This document shows positions 46,145 through 54,707 of a stretch of 64,000 nt of DNA, piece by piece. The translations under genes and the position numbers were made by a program. Source of the DNA: Azospirillaceae bacterium (GTDB taxonomy: Bacteria > Pseudomonadota > Alphaproteobacteria > Azospirillales > Azospirillaceae); contig JANQJV010000029.1 of NCBI GenBank assembly GCA_028281465.1, positions 1-64,000 of the forward strand. The letters run 5' to 3'. The first letter of the stretch is position 1. Each line of letters opens with the position of its first letter. The notes under the pieces were generated by a model, which did no database searches, was not told where the DNA came from, and saw nothing but the letters and a program-made list of their open reading frames with translations.

Positions 46145-46555
46145 ATGAAGGCTCGTATCCTCGTTCTGGCATTCTTGTCTGTGTGCCTTGCGTTCGGCAG
46201 CATCGCCGGCGCCAAGCGCGCCCAGGCGCAGCTCATCACACCGTATTTCGTCGCCATGCTGGCCGGTCCCGTCTCGGATGGCTCATCGGTCATCTTGGTG
46301 AAGAAGCGCGAAAACTTCATCAGCATCGAAACGCCGATTATCGCTTGCACATCGGGTGCCGGCGCCGGCCTTATCGTGACCTTTCTGCCGAGCCTCTTCA
46401 ACTGGATGACCACCGGTCTTTGGATGCCGGTCGATATGGGCGAGGCGCTCCTTCTATCGCTCTACGGCTGTGTCGTCTCCGGTGTCGGCGGTGTCGGCGG
46501 TGCTCTCACCGAACTGCTGTTCATCACCCTCAACCCGCCGGAACATCACGGCTGA
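46145..46555 (+). CDS. small secreted hairpin protein 2
   Basis: 136 residues. Signal peptide 1-29 (RILVLAFLSVCLAFGSIAGA, then KRAQA-Q). An extra segment of about 30 residues (LITPYFVAMLAGPVSDGSSV) precedes the two Cys-bearing hydrophobic segments: IIACTSGAGAGLIVTFLPSL and LSLYGCVVSGVGGVGGALTE. Same layout as proteins 1 and 3 in the same direction. Function unknown. Confidence 0.72.
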   Translation: MKARILVLAFLSVCLAFGSIAGAKRAQAQLITPYFVAMLAGPVSDGSSVILVKKRENFISIETPIIACTSGAGAGLIVTFLPSLFNWMTTGLWMPVDMGEALLLSLYGCVVSGVGGVGGALTELLFITLNPPEHHG

Positions 46556-46829
46556 TAAGGGCTTGGCGGCAGGGGATCAAAGTTCCGGTCGTGAGGGGAT
46601 TGGACGCATCGGCCACCAGGCCCTGGGTAAGGCCGATCCCACCCCAACCACACGAGTGGGTGCCACACGCGTGGGTGACCGTGTTCGATTGGTGGCCCAC
46701 TGCGGACGGTCCGCATGATCGCACAGCACCGAGCGGATCGGCTAGACCTCCGCAGAAATGTGTTCGGTTTCCGCGTATCGGTTTCGCTCTCTTTGGCTGC
46801 CGTACCAAACTGATCCGGGAGATATCCTA
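46556..46829. other. gap between hairpin genes 2 and 3
   Basis: 274 bp without a gene. It contains two near-identical 15-bp units (CACACGAGTGGGTGC and CACACGCGTGGGTGA) and a segment resembling 45047-45070. Confidence 0.5.
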
Positions 46830-47177
46830 ATGAAGAAGTTTCTAATGTCGCGTTTTCTGCGCAGCTTCTGCGCAGCTTTCTTTGCCATTGCCCTGATCTT
46901 TCCGTCCGTGGCCCAGGCCCAAACCGAGCCCGCGCCGCAGGTGGAAGAGGAGTTTGTCAGCTGGGACACGCTGACCGTCGGCTGCGCCGCAGGCGGCTTT
47001 GCTTCCGGTGTTGCCATGCTCCTGCCACTTTTCACCACCTATGCGGCCGGCGGTCCGACCTTCGTCACCTGGGAGCTGATGGGTGGCTGGATCGGCCTGG
47101 GCTGTGCGGTCGGCATCTGGGCAGGTGCGCTTGCCATTGGCACGGCTCTTCTGTTGGAAGGCGGTGGCGAGGCCTAA
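46830..47177 (+). CDS. small secreted hairpin protein 3
   Basis: 115 residues from the ATG at 46830, after a GGGAG ribosome site. Signal peptide 1-30 (SFCAAFFAIALIFPSVAQA, cut before Q). An acidic linker (EEEFVSWD) leads to TLTVGCAAGGFASGVAMLLP and GWIGLGCAVGIWAGALAIGT. It is closest to protein 1: (T)VGC(A/G)AG and GC-AVG blocks are shared. Downstream is the convergent DUF2948 gene. Confidence 0.75.
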   Translation: MKKFLMSRFLRSFCAAFFAIALIFPSVAQAQTEPAPQVEEEFVSWDTLTVGCAAGGFASGVAMLLPLFTTYAAGGPTFVTWELMGGWIGLGCAVGIWAGALAIGTALLLEGGGEA

Positions 47178-47299
47178 GGCAACAAGCCCACCGCAACCCT
47201 AGTCGGCTCCTGCTGCAACGGCGGATCGCGTTTTGGCGCGGTCCGCCGTTTCTATTTGCCCTCGTAGCTGACGCTTGTGGCGCCGCTGCCGGTTTCCCG

Positions 47300-47809
47300 T
47301 CACCGGACGCCACCAAGAGCCAATCGCTCCGCCCCTTGGCCAGCGGGAGCCTCGCTATCGTCTTGTACAATGTCATGGCCGGGCCTGCGGCGGCTGGGCC
47401 ACGGCTCGCCGATGTCCTCCAGACGACATTCCCATTTCGGCGCTTCGAGCCGGATGCTCACGTCGCCGGCAAAGGCGAGTATCAAGCCGTCGGCATCCGG
47501 CTGAATGGTCAACAGCTCAAGCAATGTGCCCGGTTTTCGTAAGTCCAGATTGCGTCGCCGCACGGCCTCGACACCGTCAATGGTAAGACCGCAGTTCGTG
47601 CGTTCGTAGACGGGTCGGCTACCGCCGTCACCACTGTCAAAAGGCTGCGCGCCGGTCTCCCATTTGAAGCGGTTTGCCACCAGAACGAACTTCTTTTCTT
47701 CGGTCAAGAAGCACATGTCCTGCACGGGCACGATCGCATCTTGCAAGCAGGCGGCCAGGATGGTCAGGTCCGTCCGATCGATCGCCCTGAGCTTGATGAG
47801 CTTGCTCAT
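47300..47809 (-). CDS. DUF2948 family protein
   Basis: 169 residues. It starts [20 protein letters not shown] and contains [11 protein letters not shown], as in DUF2948, a family found next to murA in many alphaproteobacteria. Function unknown. Its start overlaps the murA stop by 4 nt. The last 25 residues are low-complexity. Confidence 0.88.
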   Translation of the reverse strand: MSKLIKLRAIDRTDLTILAACLQDAIVPVQDMCFLTEEKKFVLVANRFKWETGAQPFDSGDGGSRPVYERTNCGLTIDGVEAVRRRNLDLRKPGTLLELLTIQPDADGLILAFAGDVSIRLEAPKWECRLEDIGEPWPSRRRPGHDIVQDDSEAPAGQGAERLALGGVR

Positions 47810-49104
47810 TCTTCCCCTTTCACCCGTTCGATATCGGCGCCGCAGGTGGCCAGTTTCTCTTCCAGACGCTCGTAGCCCCGGTCCAAATGGTAGATTCGGT
47901 TGAGCGTCGTCGTTCCCTTCCCCACCAGACCGGCCAGCACCAAGGAAACGGATGCCCTAAGGTCCGTTGCCATGACTGGTGCGCCGGTCAAGGCACCAAC
48001 TCCGCGCACCAAAGCCGATGAGTGATGGACGGTGATGTTGGCCCCCATGCGAGCCAGTTCGGGGACATGCATGAACCGGTTTTCGAAGATGGTCTCAGTA
48101 ATCATGGCCGCCCCACGCGCCGTGGTCATCAGTGCCATGATCTGGGCCTGGAGATCCGTGGGAAAACCTGGAAACGGTTCGGTCATCACGTCGACGCCCT
48201 CTAGCAAATCACCGGTGCGACGCACGCGCAGGCCACCACTGGTTTCGGTCATCTCCACACCGGCCGCACGCAGGCTGGCGGCTACCGATTGGATCAAGTC
48301 GAGCCGCATGCCGAGCAACTCAACATCGCCATCGGTCATCGCAGCGGCCATGGCATAGGTGCCGGCCTCAATGCGGTCTGGAACAATGATGTGACGGGCA
48401 CCGTGCAACCGATCGCGTCCAACGATCCGCATCGTGTCTGTGCCGATGCCGGAGATATCCGCACCCATGGCCACAAGACACCGGGCCAGATCTGTCACCT
48501 CGGGTTCACGTGCCGCGTTGGTCAACACGGTTTCGCCGCGTGCCAGTGTCGCGGCCATCATCAGGTTTTCGGTTGCGCCGACGGAGACCATGGGAAACAG
48601 GATCTCCGCGCCGATCAATCCCCGCGGTGCCCGTGCCTCAATGTATCCCCCCTGCAGATCGATCTCCGCCCCCATCTTGCGCAGGCCTGCGATATGCAAA
48701 TCGACCGGCCGGGTGCCGATGGCACATCCACCAGGCAGGGAGACCAACGCCTCGCCGCATCGGGCCAACAGGGGTCCGAGCACGAGCACACTCGCACGCA
48801 TCTTGCGCACGAGATCGTAGGGCGCGGTGGTGTCACGGATGTGCGCGGCATGCAGGGTCATGCTGCGCACACCGCGCGGCTTGGCGCCATTGGCGTTCGC
48901 ATCCGTATCGCCAATTTCCACACCGTGGCCGCTTAGCAACCGACACAATGTGCGGATATCCGCTAAGCGCGGAACGTTCTCGAGACTCAACGGTTGGTCG
49001 GTGAGCAGACTTGCCGTGATCAGGGGCAAAGCGGCGTTCTTCGCACCGCCAATCGGGATGTGGCCGCTGAGTCTGCGACCTCCCGTGATTTTGAGTTTGT
49101 CCAT
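47806..49104 (-). CDS. murA: UDP-N-acetylglucosamine 1-carboxyvinyltransferase
   Basis: 432 residues. It starts [20 protein letters not shown], then AKNAALPLI; the catalytic Cys is in [15 protein letters not shown] near residue 125, the residue attacked by fosfomycin. First committed step of peptidoglycan synthesis. It is coupled to DUF2948 downstream; hisD, often next in relatives, is absent. Confidence 0.96.
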   Translation of the reverse strand: MDKLKITGGRRLSGHIPIGGAKNAALPLITASLLTDQPLSLENVPRLADIRTLCRLLSGHGVEIGDTDANANGAKPRGVRSMTLHAAHIRDTTAPYDLVRKMRASVLVLGPLLARCGEALVSLPGGCAIGTRPVDLHIAGLRKMGAEIDLQGGYIEARAPRGLIGAEILFPMVSVGATENLMMAATLARGETVLTNAAREPEVTDLARCLVAMGADISGIGTDTMRIVGRDRLHGARHIIVPDRIEAGTYAMAAAMTDGDVELLGMRLDLIQSVAASLRAAGVEMTETSGGLRVRRTGDLLEGVDVMTEPFPGFPTDLQAQIMALMTTARGAAMITETIFENRFMHVPELARMGANITVHHSSALVRGVGALTGAPVMATDLRASVSLVLAGLVGKGTTTLNRIYHLDRGYERLEEKLATCGADIERVKGEE

Positions 49105-49210
49105 CGGGCCATAAATCCGTGCCGGAGAGACCCCCTTTAGGTGGCCTGTTGCGTCTCCGTGTCAACGGACAGTGTCCGACTGCGGCCCGATACCTCCCCA
49201 CCACAAACCG

Positions 49211-49438
49211 TCACGTCTCGCCGGTCTGCCCCATCGGCCCCGGTCGCGGCGACGGCTCGTCAAGCCACTCGCTGACCGATTCGGCGGGCTGATCCCAATC
49301 GCCCGTGACGTTCGCGGCACCGGTGTCGGACATATCGCTGCGGGCACGAGCCTGCTCTTTGCGCCGTCGCAGGTTGTGTCGCAGCGCCTCGGCAGACCGT
49401 TGCTGTCGGTCCGGCCCAACCGGACCGCTGGCAGTCAT
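49211..49438 (-). CDS. small basic protein of unknown function
   Basis: 75 residues from the ATG at 49438. The stretch QRSAEALRHNLRRRKEQARAR is typical of small conserved alphaproteobacterial proteins near cell-wall genes. An acidic C-terminal half follows. It lies 4 nt after the next gene's stop, so the two form a unit upstream of murA. Confidence 0.6.
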   Translation of the reverse strand: MTASGPVGPDRQQRSAEALRHNLRRRKEQARARSDMSDTGAANVTGDWDQPAESVSEWLDEPSPRPGPMGQTGET

Positions 49439-49442
49439 GGGC

Positions 49443-49829
49443 CTAGACAAGATGACCGATGCGCGGACCGAGAAACACAGGCCCGACCGCCGCCCGTTCA
49501 AGCCGCTCCTGCGCCTCAGCGAGCAAACGCAAGGACTCCACCATCAGCCCAAGCGCTTCATGGACTTCGCTCTGGCTGCGTCCCGTACCGAGACCGGCGG
49601 AAAACAGGAAACTGTCCAAATGGTTCACGGCCGACACCACGGCATCGCTGGCTGCCGCCAATCGCTGCGCCGGTCGCACGGCGGGTGCGACTCGCGCAGG
49701 CCATTCACCACTGCGAATCAGGAACCGTTTGATCGCCACGGGCCGACCGGTGTGCGACCATCCGCGTCGGCGAACTGGAACGCGAATGCGGGCACGCCTT
49801 GTGGCAACGACCGAATCTGAGTGCTGCAT
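49443..49829 (-). CDS. hypothetical helical protein
   Basis: 128 residues. The first 45 residues are Arg-rich and may be partly non-coding; from about residue 50 a helical segment (RLAAASDAVVSAVNHLDSFL; EALGLMVESLRLLAEAQERL) looks genuine. No family recognised. It is 4 nt upstream of the small basic protein gene, which supports it being real; the start is uncertain. Confidence 0.45.
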   Translation of the reverse strand: MQHSDSVVATRRARIRVPVRRRGWSHTGRPVAIKRFLIRSGEWPARVAPAVRPAQRLAAASDAVVSAVNHLDSFLFSAGLGTGRSQSEVHEALGLMVESLRLLAEAQERLERAAVGPVFLGPRIGHLV

Positions 49830-50566
49830 GTCCTACCCCCCGGCTCCAATCCGAGGCCGACCCCGGCCCGGATCATGTCTTGCTATCCGCCATTCGACGC
49901 CATATCCGACGTGCGGCAGACTGCGATGGCTCTCCAACCGCTCCCGACGGGCCTACGCGCGCCGCTTGCGGACCGTTTTCCCGGCCTCAGCTCGCGCGCG
50001 CTGTCTCTCTTTCAGGCAGTTTAGCACGGTCTGGCCGATTGCCGACGGTCGGTGACAGCTCCGTCCCCCACAGCCAGCGCGGTGTCACCATGGCGCCACA
50101 AGAGGTCCAAGGCACTGCAATCGCTGATTGTTATCCATTGACCTCGCCGGAATTTGTCGTGTTGAAGACCGGGAACGGAACGCGATCGCAAGACTCCATC
50201 ACCAGTCCGACCGGCGAGTGCGTCCCTGCCGGCACCTGGCCGGCCCGCAACCCCGAGCCATCCGGCCGGAACTTCCGTTTCCGGCCCATACCGTCCCTGG
50301 AACCGCGTCCAAACAGCAATTTGGCACAGCAATTTGGCTTGGTGCTCCGCGTTGTCGGTTGAGTCGCCAATACTCCGGGGTCCTCCGACACCGGCGACCG
50401 GCGCGACCGGGCTCTTCCGTCGCCCCAGCGCCCGGTCGTGTCGCCATTGTCAAGTCCGCGCCCACATTGCCCGGGGCCCCACATGATGCAGGTGGTTGCA
50501 TCGCCCGGCGCGATCGGTCTTGTTGTCCCGACCGACACGCCGACTGGCCCAGCCCCAATCTCGCCC
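49830..50566. other. intergenic region without recognised gene
   Basis: 737 bp. Several open frames occur on both strands, as expected from the GC content, but none shows family patterns, a good ribosome site or a signal peptide until 50567. I see nothing else. Confidence 0.5.
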
Positions 50567-50881
50567 ATGCCGAAACCGTTCCGCCGTGCCCGCCTGGTGA
50601 CCCTGTCCACAGTGGCCGTCCTTGCCACGGGAACACCGGCCACTGCACAGACCGCGATCCCTTGTCTACGGCCACAGCCGCCGGCCTGTGTCGGCGTCGA
50701 CCAGACCTTCTCGACCCAGATTCGTATCGAGGTCTGTCACCGGCAAGTCGAGCGGTATGTCGAAGAGGTCAGAGGTTACCTGGCCTGCCTCAACGCCGAA
50801 CACCATGAGGCCGGTCGGCAGCTTGAAGCCACTGTCGATTCGTTCAACTGCCGACTGTCGGGTCGAACCACGTGCCGCTGA
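50567..50881 (+). CDS. small secreted Cys-containing helical protein
   Basis: 104 residues from the ATG at 50567. Signal peptide 1-26 (ARLVTLSTVAVLATGTPATA, then Q). The mature part has CLRPQPPACVG, then a helix VCHRQVERYVEEVRGYLACL and DSFNCRLSG. The spacing C-x15-C ... FNC resembles small periplasmic proteins seen in Rhodospirillales. Likely disulfide-linked. Function unknown. Confidence 0.62.
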   Translation: MPKPFRRARLVTLSTVAVLATGTPATAQTAIPCLRPQPPACVGVDQTFSTQIRIEVCHRQVERYVEEVRGYLACLNAEHHEAGRQLEATVDSFNCRLSGRTTCR

Positions 50882-50995
50882 CAACGCCCCTTGTCCACGG
50901 GGACGGCGGCGCCCTATGACAAGCCCCGGGTGCGGCCGCGGCGGTGGGCTCGGACGACCGGCGGCGGAGACAACGGCGAACAGCAGGAGACGGTG

Positions 50996-51400
50996 ATGCG
51001 GAATCGGCGAAAGCGGCAGCGGGTGGCCGGAGGCCTCGTCCTGGCCGCAGCAGTGCTGGCCATGCCCACGGACGGTCAGACGACCAGCTTCGTGGAGATC
51101 GACAACCTCACCGATCGCCCGGTCTGCTTGTCGGCCGTGGGCCGCGGCCTGCGTTGCGTTTGGGGCCGCAGCCTGGAGGCCGTCCCGATTGGCGGGATGA
51201 CGACACCGACAGGCATCTTGCAGATGTCCTCAGAGTGTAGTTTCTCGGAAACAGTTGTGCTGGCATGCGAATCACATTGCTTGGTGCCGATCAGCACACT
51301 CACTCGAGGTGTCATAACGGTCACGCCGGACTATCTGGTGGTGCAGATCACCCGCGACAGCGAGACTCGGCTCTGCCCACCGGAAGACCAGGCCAACTGA
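50996..51400 (+). CDS. small secreted beta-rich protein
   Basis: 134 residues, ATG at 50996 after AGGAG. Signal peptide 1-28 (GGLVLAAAVLAMPTDGQ). Beta-strand pattern FVEIDNLTDRPVCLSAVG with six Cys in all. The C-terminus RLCPPEDQAN recalls ICPPPG of the secreted protein at 9918-10436, though overall similarity is weak. Function unknown. It precedes the MoxR gene by 79 nt. Confidence 0.62.
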   Translation: MRNRRKRQRVAGGLVLAAAVLAMPTDGQTTSFVEIDNLTDRPVCLSAVGRGLRCVWGRSLEAVPIGGMTTPTGILQMSSECSFSETVVLACESHCLVPISTLTRGVITVTPDYLVVQITRDSETRLCPPEDQAN

Positions 51401-51479
51401 AAGGTCGGCTGTTCGGGCCGGTTGCCCCCTGCCACATTGAACCGCCCGGCCGGAACCAAGGCTGGGCCTGTATGGGACC

Positions 51480-52421
51480 ATGACACCTTCTGAGTCCGTT
51501 CCCGAATCTGTGGATTCGACCATCGAGCTGCTCTCGGCCGGCGATTACGTGGCCGACCGCGCCCTAGCCACTGCGCTCTACCTCGCCATGCGCCTCAAGC
51601 GACCACTCTTCCTGGAAGGCGAGGCCGGAGTCGGCAAAACCGAGATCGCCAAAGTGCTGAGCCGCACGCTCGAACGTCGCCTGGTCCGTCTGCAATGCTA
51701 CGAAGGACTGGACGTGGCATCGGCGGTCTACGAGTGGAACCATGCCCGCCAGATGCTGGAGATTCGACTGGCCGAAGCCGCCGGTGGCGCCGATCGAACC
51801 AGATTGGCCGCCGACCTGTTCTCCGAGCGTTTCTTGATCCGCCGCCCCCTGCTGCAGGCCCTAAAGCCCGAACCGGGGTCGGCGGGAACGATCCTTCTCA
51901 TCGACGAACTTGATCGCGCCGACGAACCGTTTGAAGCCTTCTTGTTGGAAGTGCTCTCCGACTATCAGGTCACCATCCCGGAGATCGGCACCATTGTCGC
52001 CGACCAACCACCGATCGTGGTCATCACGTCCAACCGGACTCGGGAGATTCACGACGCCCTGAAACGCCGGTGCTTCTATGCCTGGGTCGACTATCCGGAC
52101 GCGGACCGGGAACTGCGCATCCTCAAAACCAAAGCACCCAACACGGCCCCTCGGTTGTCCGCCCAGATCGTCGCCTTTATCCAGCGGCTACGGGGCATCG
52201 ACCTGTTCAAGGCACCGGGTGTGGCCGAGACGCTGGACTGGGCCCAAGCGCTCACACAACTTGACAAGCTGGAGCTGGACCCGCAGGCGATCGACGATAC
52301 CCTGGGCACCATCCTTAAGTATCAGGACGATATCGCCAAACTCCAGGGTAGCGAAGCGCACCGGCTTCTGGCACAGGTCAATGCGGAGCTGGCCGCCAGC
52401 AGGGCGGCGGCGGGCCCATGA
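51480..52421 (+). CDS. MoxR-family AAA+ ATPase (CoxD type)
   Basis: 313 residues. Walker A GEAGVGKTE near residue 47, Walker B LLIDELDRADEPFEAFLLEV near 140, sensor ITSNRTREIHDALKRRC near 185. In carboxydotroph and related operons CoxD works with CoxE to mature the Mo-Cu or Mo hydroxylase active site. Here it overlaps the VWA gene by 4 nt, the same pairing. Confidence 0.93.
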   Translation: MTPSESVPESVDSTIELLSAGDYVADRALATALYLAMRLKRPLFLEGEAGVGKTEIAKVLSRTLERRLVRLQCYEGLDVASAVYEWNHARQMLEIRLAEAAGGADRTRLAADLFSERFLIRRPLLQALKPEPGSAGTILLIDELDRADEPFEAFLLEVLSDYQVTIPEIGTIVADQPPIVVITSNRTREIHDALKRRCFYAWVDYPDADRELRILKTKAPNTAPRLSAQIVAFIQRLRGIDLFKAPGVAETLDWAQALTQLDKLELDPQAIDDTLGTILKYQDDIAKLQGSEAHRLLAQVNAELAASRAAAGP

Positions 52422-53659
52422 CAGGAGAGGTGACAGCCAGCAACGCCGGACGCATGGCCGCCAACATACTGCATTTTGGCAGGGTGCTGCGCGCGGCCGG
52501 TTTACCGGTGGGGACAGGCCGCATTCTCGACGCCATCGAAGCGGTGGAGACCGTCGGAATCGGCACACGCGAAGATCTTTTTTGGACCCTGCACGCCGTC
52601 TTGGTCAATCGCCAGGACCAACGCGCGCTGTTCGACCAGGCTTTCCACATTTTCTGGCGCAACCCAGACATCCTGAAGCAGATGCTATCGGTCATGCTGC
52701 CTAGGGTCCGCGTCGATAGGGATCGTGGCGGCGAGATGTTGGTGCGACGAGTCGCCGAAGCCTTGCAGGCCCCGGACCCAGGCTCCGATGCCGGCATTGA
52801 CGATGCGGCACCGACCGAACTGCGCATCGACGCGACCCTGACCTGGTCGGCCCACGAGCAACTGCGCACCAAGGACTTCGAGCAGATGAGCATCGAAGAG
52901 CTGGCCTTGGCCAAAGCAGCGCTGCACAACCTGCGCTTACCCCTCCCTGAGGTGGCAACCCGCCGATTCGCACCCCATCCAGCCGGTCCACGCATCGACA
53001 TGCGCAACACACTGCGGCGCACGGTGCGCAGTGGCGGTACAATCATAGACCTGGCGCACAAAAAAATGCGCCGTCACCCGCCACCGCTCGTGGTGCTGTG
53101 CGACATCTCGGGGTCGATGGATCGCTATGCACGCATGGTGCTACACTTCCTGCACGCCGTAACCAATGACCGCGACCGAGTACACAGCTTCCTATTCGGC
53201 ACGCGACTGACCAACATCAGCCGGCATCTGCGGCACAAAGACGTGGACGTGGCCTTGAAGCGGGTCGCCGATGCCGTGGTTGACTGGTCGGGTGGCACCC
53301 GTATTGGCCTGTGCCTGGACGCCTTCAACCGGCTATGGGGCCGCCGGGTCTTGGCGCAAGGTGCCGTCGTGTTGCTCATCACTGACGGCCTTGATCGGGA
53401 CGGTGCCGACGGCCTGGACCGGGCCATGGACCGGCTGCACCGGAGCTGCCGGCGCCTGATCTGGCTCAATCCGCTGTTGCGCTTCGATGGCTTCGCGCCA
53501 AAATCCGCAGGGATCCGAGCCATGTTGCCGCACGTCGACGACTTCCGGCCGGCACACAACCTGTCCAGCCTGACGACGCTGACCGAGGCGCTTGGGACGT
53601 CCCCATTGCCCACTGCCGAAGCCAGTTTGCGCGCATGGCGTGAGGAGGCACGACAATGA
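52418..53659 (+). CDS. VWA-domain protein (CoxE type)
   Basis: 413 residues. The C-terminal von Willebrand A domain has the MIDAS motif CDISGSMDRYARM near residue 230. The N-terminal half is the CoxE-type helical region. It partners the AAA+ protein in cofactor insertion or hydroxylase maturation. It overlaps both neighbours by 4 nt. Confidence 0.93.
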   Translation: MTGEVTASNAGRMAANILHFGRVLRAAGLPVGTGRILDAIEAVETVGIGTREDLFWTLHAVLVNRQDQRALFDQAFHIFWRNPDILKQMLSVMLPRVRVDRDRGGEMLVRRVAEALQAPDPGSDAGIDDAAPTELRIDATLTWSAHEQLRTKDFEQMSIEELALAKAALHNLRLPLPEVATRRFAPHPAGPRIDMRNTLRRTVRSGGTIIDLAHKKMRRHPPPLVVLCDISGSMDRYARMVLHFLHAVTNDRDRVHSFLFGTRLTNISRHLRHKDVDVALKRVADAVVDWSGGTRIGLCLDAFNRLWGRRVLAQGAVVLLITDGLDRDGADGLDRAMDRLHRSCRRLIWLNPLLRFDGFAPKSAGIRAMLPHVDDFRPAHNLSSLTTLTEALGTSPLPTAEASLRAWREEARQ

Positions 53660-53985
53660 CCGCTCTAACCGACCACGATGCCGTGCTGGAACAGGCGGCT
53701 GCGTGGCGCGCCGAAGGGCGCGGTGTGGCGTTGGCCACCGTCATCGCCACCTGGGGGTCGTCACCGCGACCCATGGGCAGCCTGCTGGCGGTCGACGAAT
53801 CGGGGGCCATGACCGGCTCGGTGTCCGGCGGCTGCATCGAAGGGGCCGTGGTACACGAAGCCCGCGACGTGATCCGGACCGGCGAACCACGCCGCATGAC
53901 CTTCGGCGTGACCAACGAAATGGCGTGGGAGGTTGGGCTGGCCTGCGGCGGCGAAGTGCAGATATTCGTCGAGCGAGTGGAATGA
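53656..53985 (+). CDS. XdhC/CoxI-type domain protein (short)
   Basis: 109 residues, only the N-terminal XdhC_CoxI domain: ATVIATWGSSPRPMGSLLAV and VSGGCIEGAVVHEA. XdhC proteins bind the molybdenum cofactor, protect its sulfurated form and load it into hydroxylases. The Rossmann half is encoded by the next gene, overlapping by 4 nt. Confidence 0.9.
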   Translation: MTALTDHDAVLEQAAAWRAEGRGVALATVIATWGSSPRPMGSLLAVDESGAMTGSVSGGCIEGAVVHEARDVIRTGEPRRMTFGVTNEMAWEVGLACGGEVQIFVERVE

Positions 53986-54695
53986 AACAGGACACACTGC
54001 TGCGCCTGATCGAGGCGCGGGCAACCAAGCGTCCGGTGGCTCTGGTCACCGACCTCGGGACGGGCCAGCAGTCGCTGGTGTTCGAAACCATCGTACAGGG
54101 TGATTTCGGCCTGTCCGACGATGCATTACGGACTGTTCGCGATCGGCTCGCGCAGGACCGAAGCGGCCCGGTGGCTCTCGGGGACGACATCGAGGGGTTC
54201 GTGGCCGTGTTCGCCCCTCCACCCCGCCTGCTGCTGGTCGGCGCTGTGCATATCGCCCAGGCGTTGGTGCCGATGGCTGCCCAGGCCGGGTTCGATGCGG
54301 TGGTGATCGATCCACGCCGAGGATTTGCCTCCGAAGCCCGCTTTCCCGGCCTCACCGTCGTCCCGGAGTGGCCTGACGACGCCCTCAAAGCCATCGGCCT
54401 CGACCACCGGTGTGCCCTCGTGACGCTAACCCACGATCCCAAGCTCGACGATCCGGCGCTGGCAGAAGCGCTGAACGCACCCGTCTTCTTCATCGGCGCC
54501 TTGGGCAGCCGCAAGACCCATGCGGCCCGGCTTGAGCGCCTGACGGCGATGGGGTTGGCCGACACCCAACTGGCGCGCATCCACGGTCCGGTCGGTCTGC
54601 CGATCGGCGCCGACTCACCAGGGGAAATCGCCGTTTCGATTCTGGCCCAGGTGGTTGCGCACCGGCGGGGCAAGGCTCCCGAATCCAACGCATGA
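53982..54695 (+). CDS. XdhC Rossmann-domain protein
   Basis: 237 residues: an N-terminal linker region, then the XdhC C-terminal Rossmann domain (PRLLLVGAVHIAQALVPMAA near residue 83; FFIGALGSRKTHAARLERL near 170; IHGPVGLPIGADSPGEIAVS). Together with the preceding 109-residue protein it makes up a full XdhC. Start at 53982 by 4-nt overlap. The usual GAGHVA is GAVHIA here. Confidence 0.9.
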   Translation: MKQDTLLRLIEARATKRPVALVTDLGTGQQSLVFETIVQGDFGLSDDALRTVRDRLAQDRSGPVALGDDIEGFVAVFAPPPRLLLVGAVHIAQALVPMAAQAGFDAVVIDPRRGFASEARFPGLTVVPEWPDDALKAIGLDHRCALVTLTHDPKLDDPALAEALNAPVFFIGALGSRKTHAARLERLTAMGLADTQLARIHGPVGLPIGADSPGEIAVSILAQVVAHRRGKAPESNA

Positions 54696-54707
54696 TGGCA
54701 GCGACCC

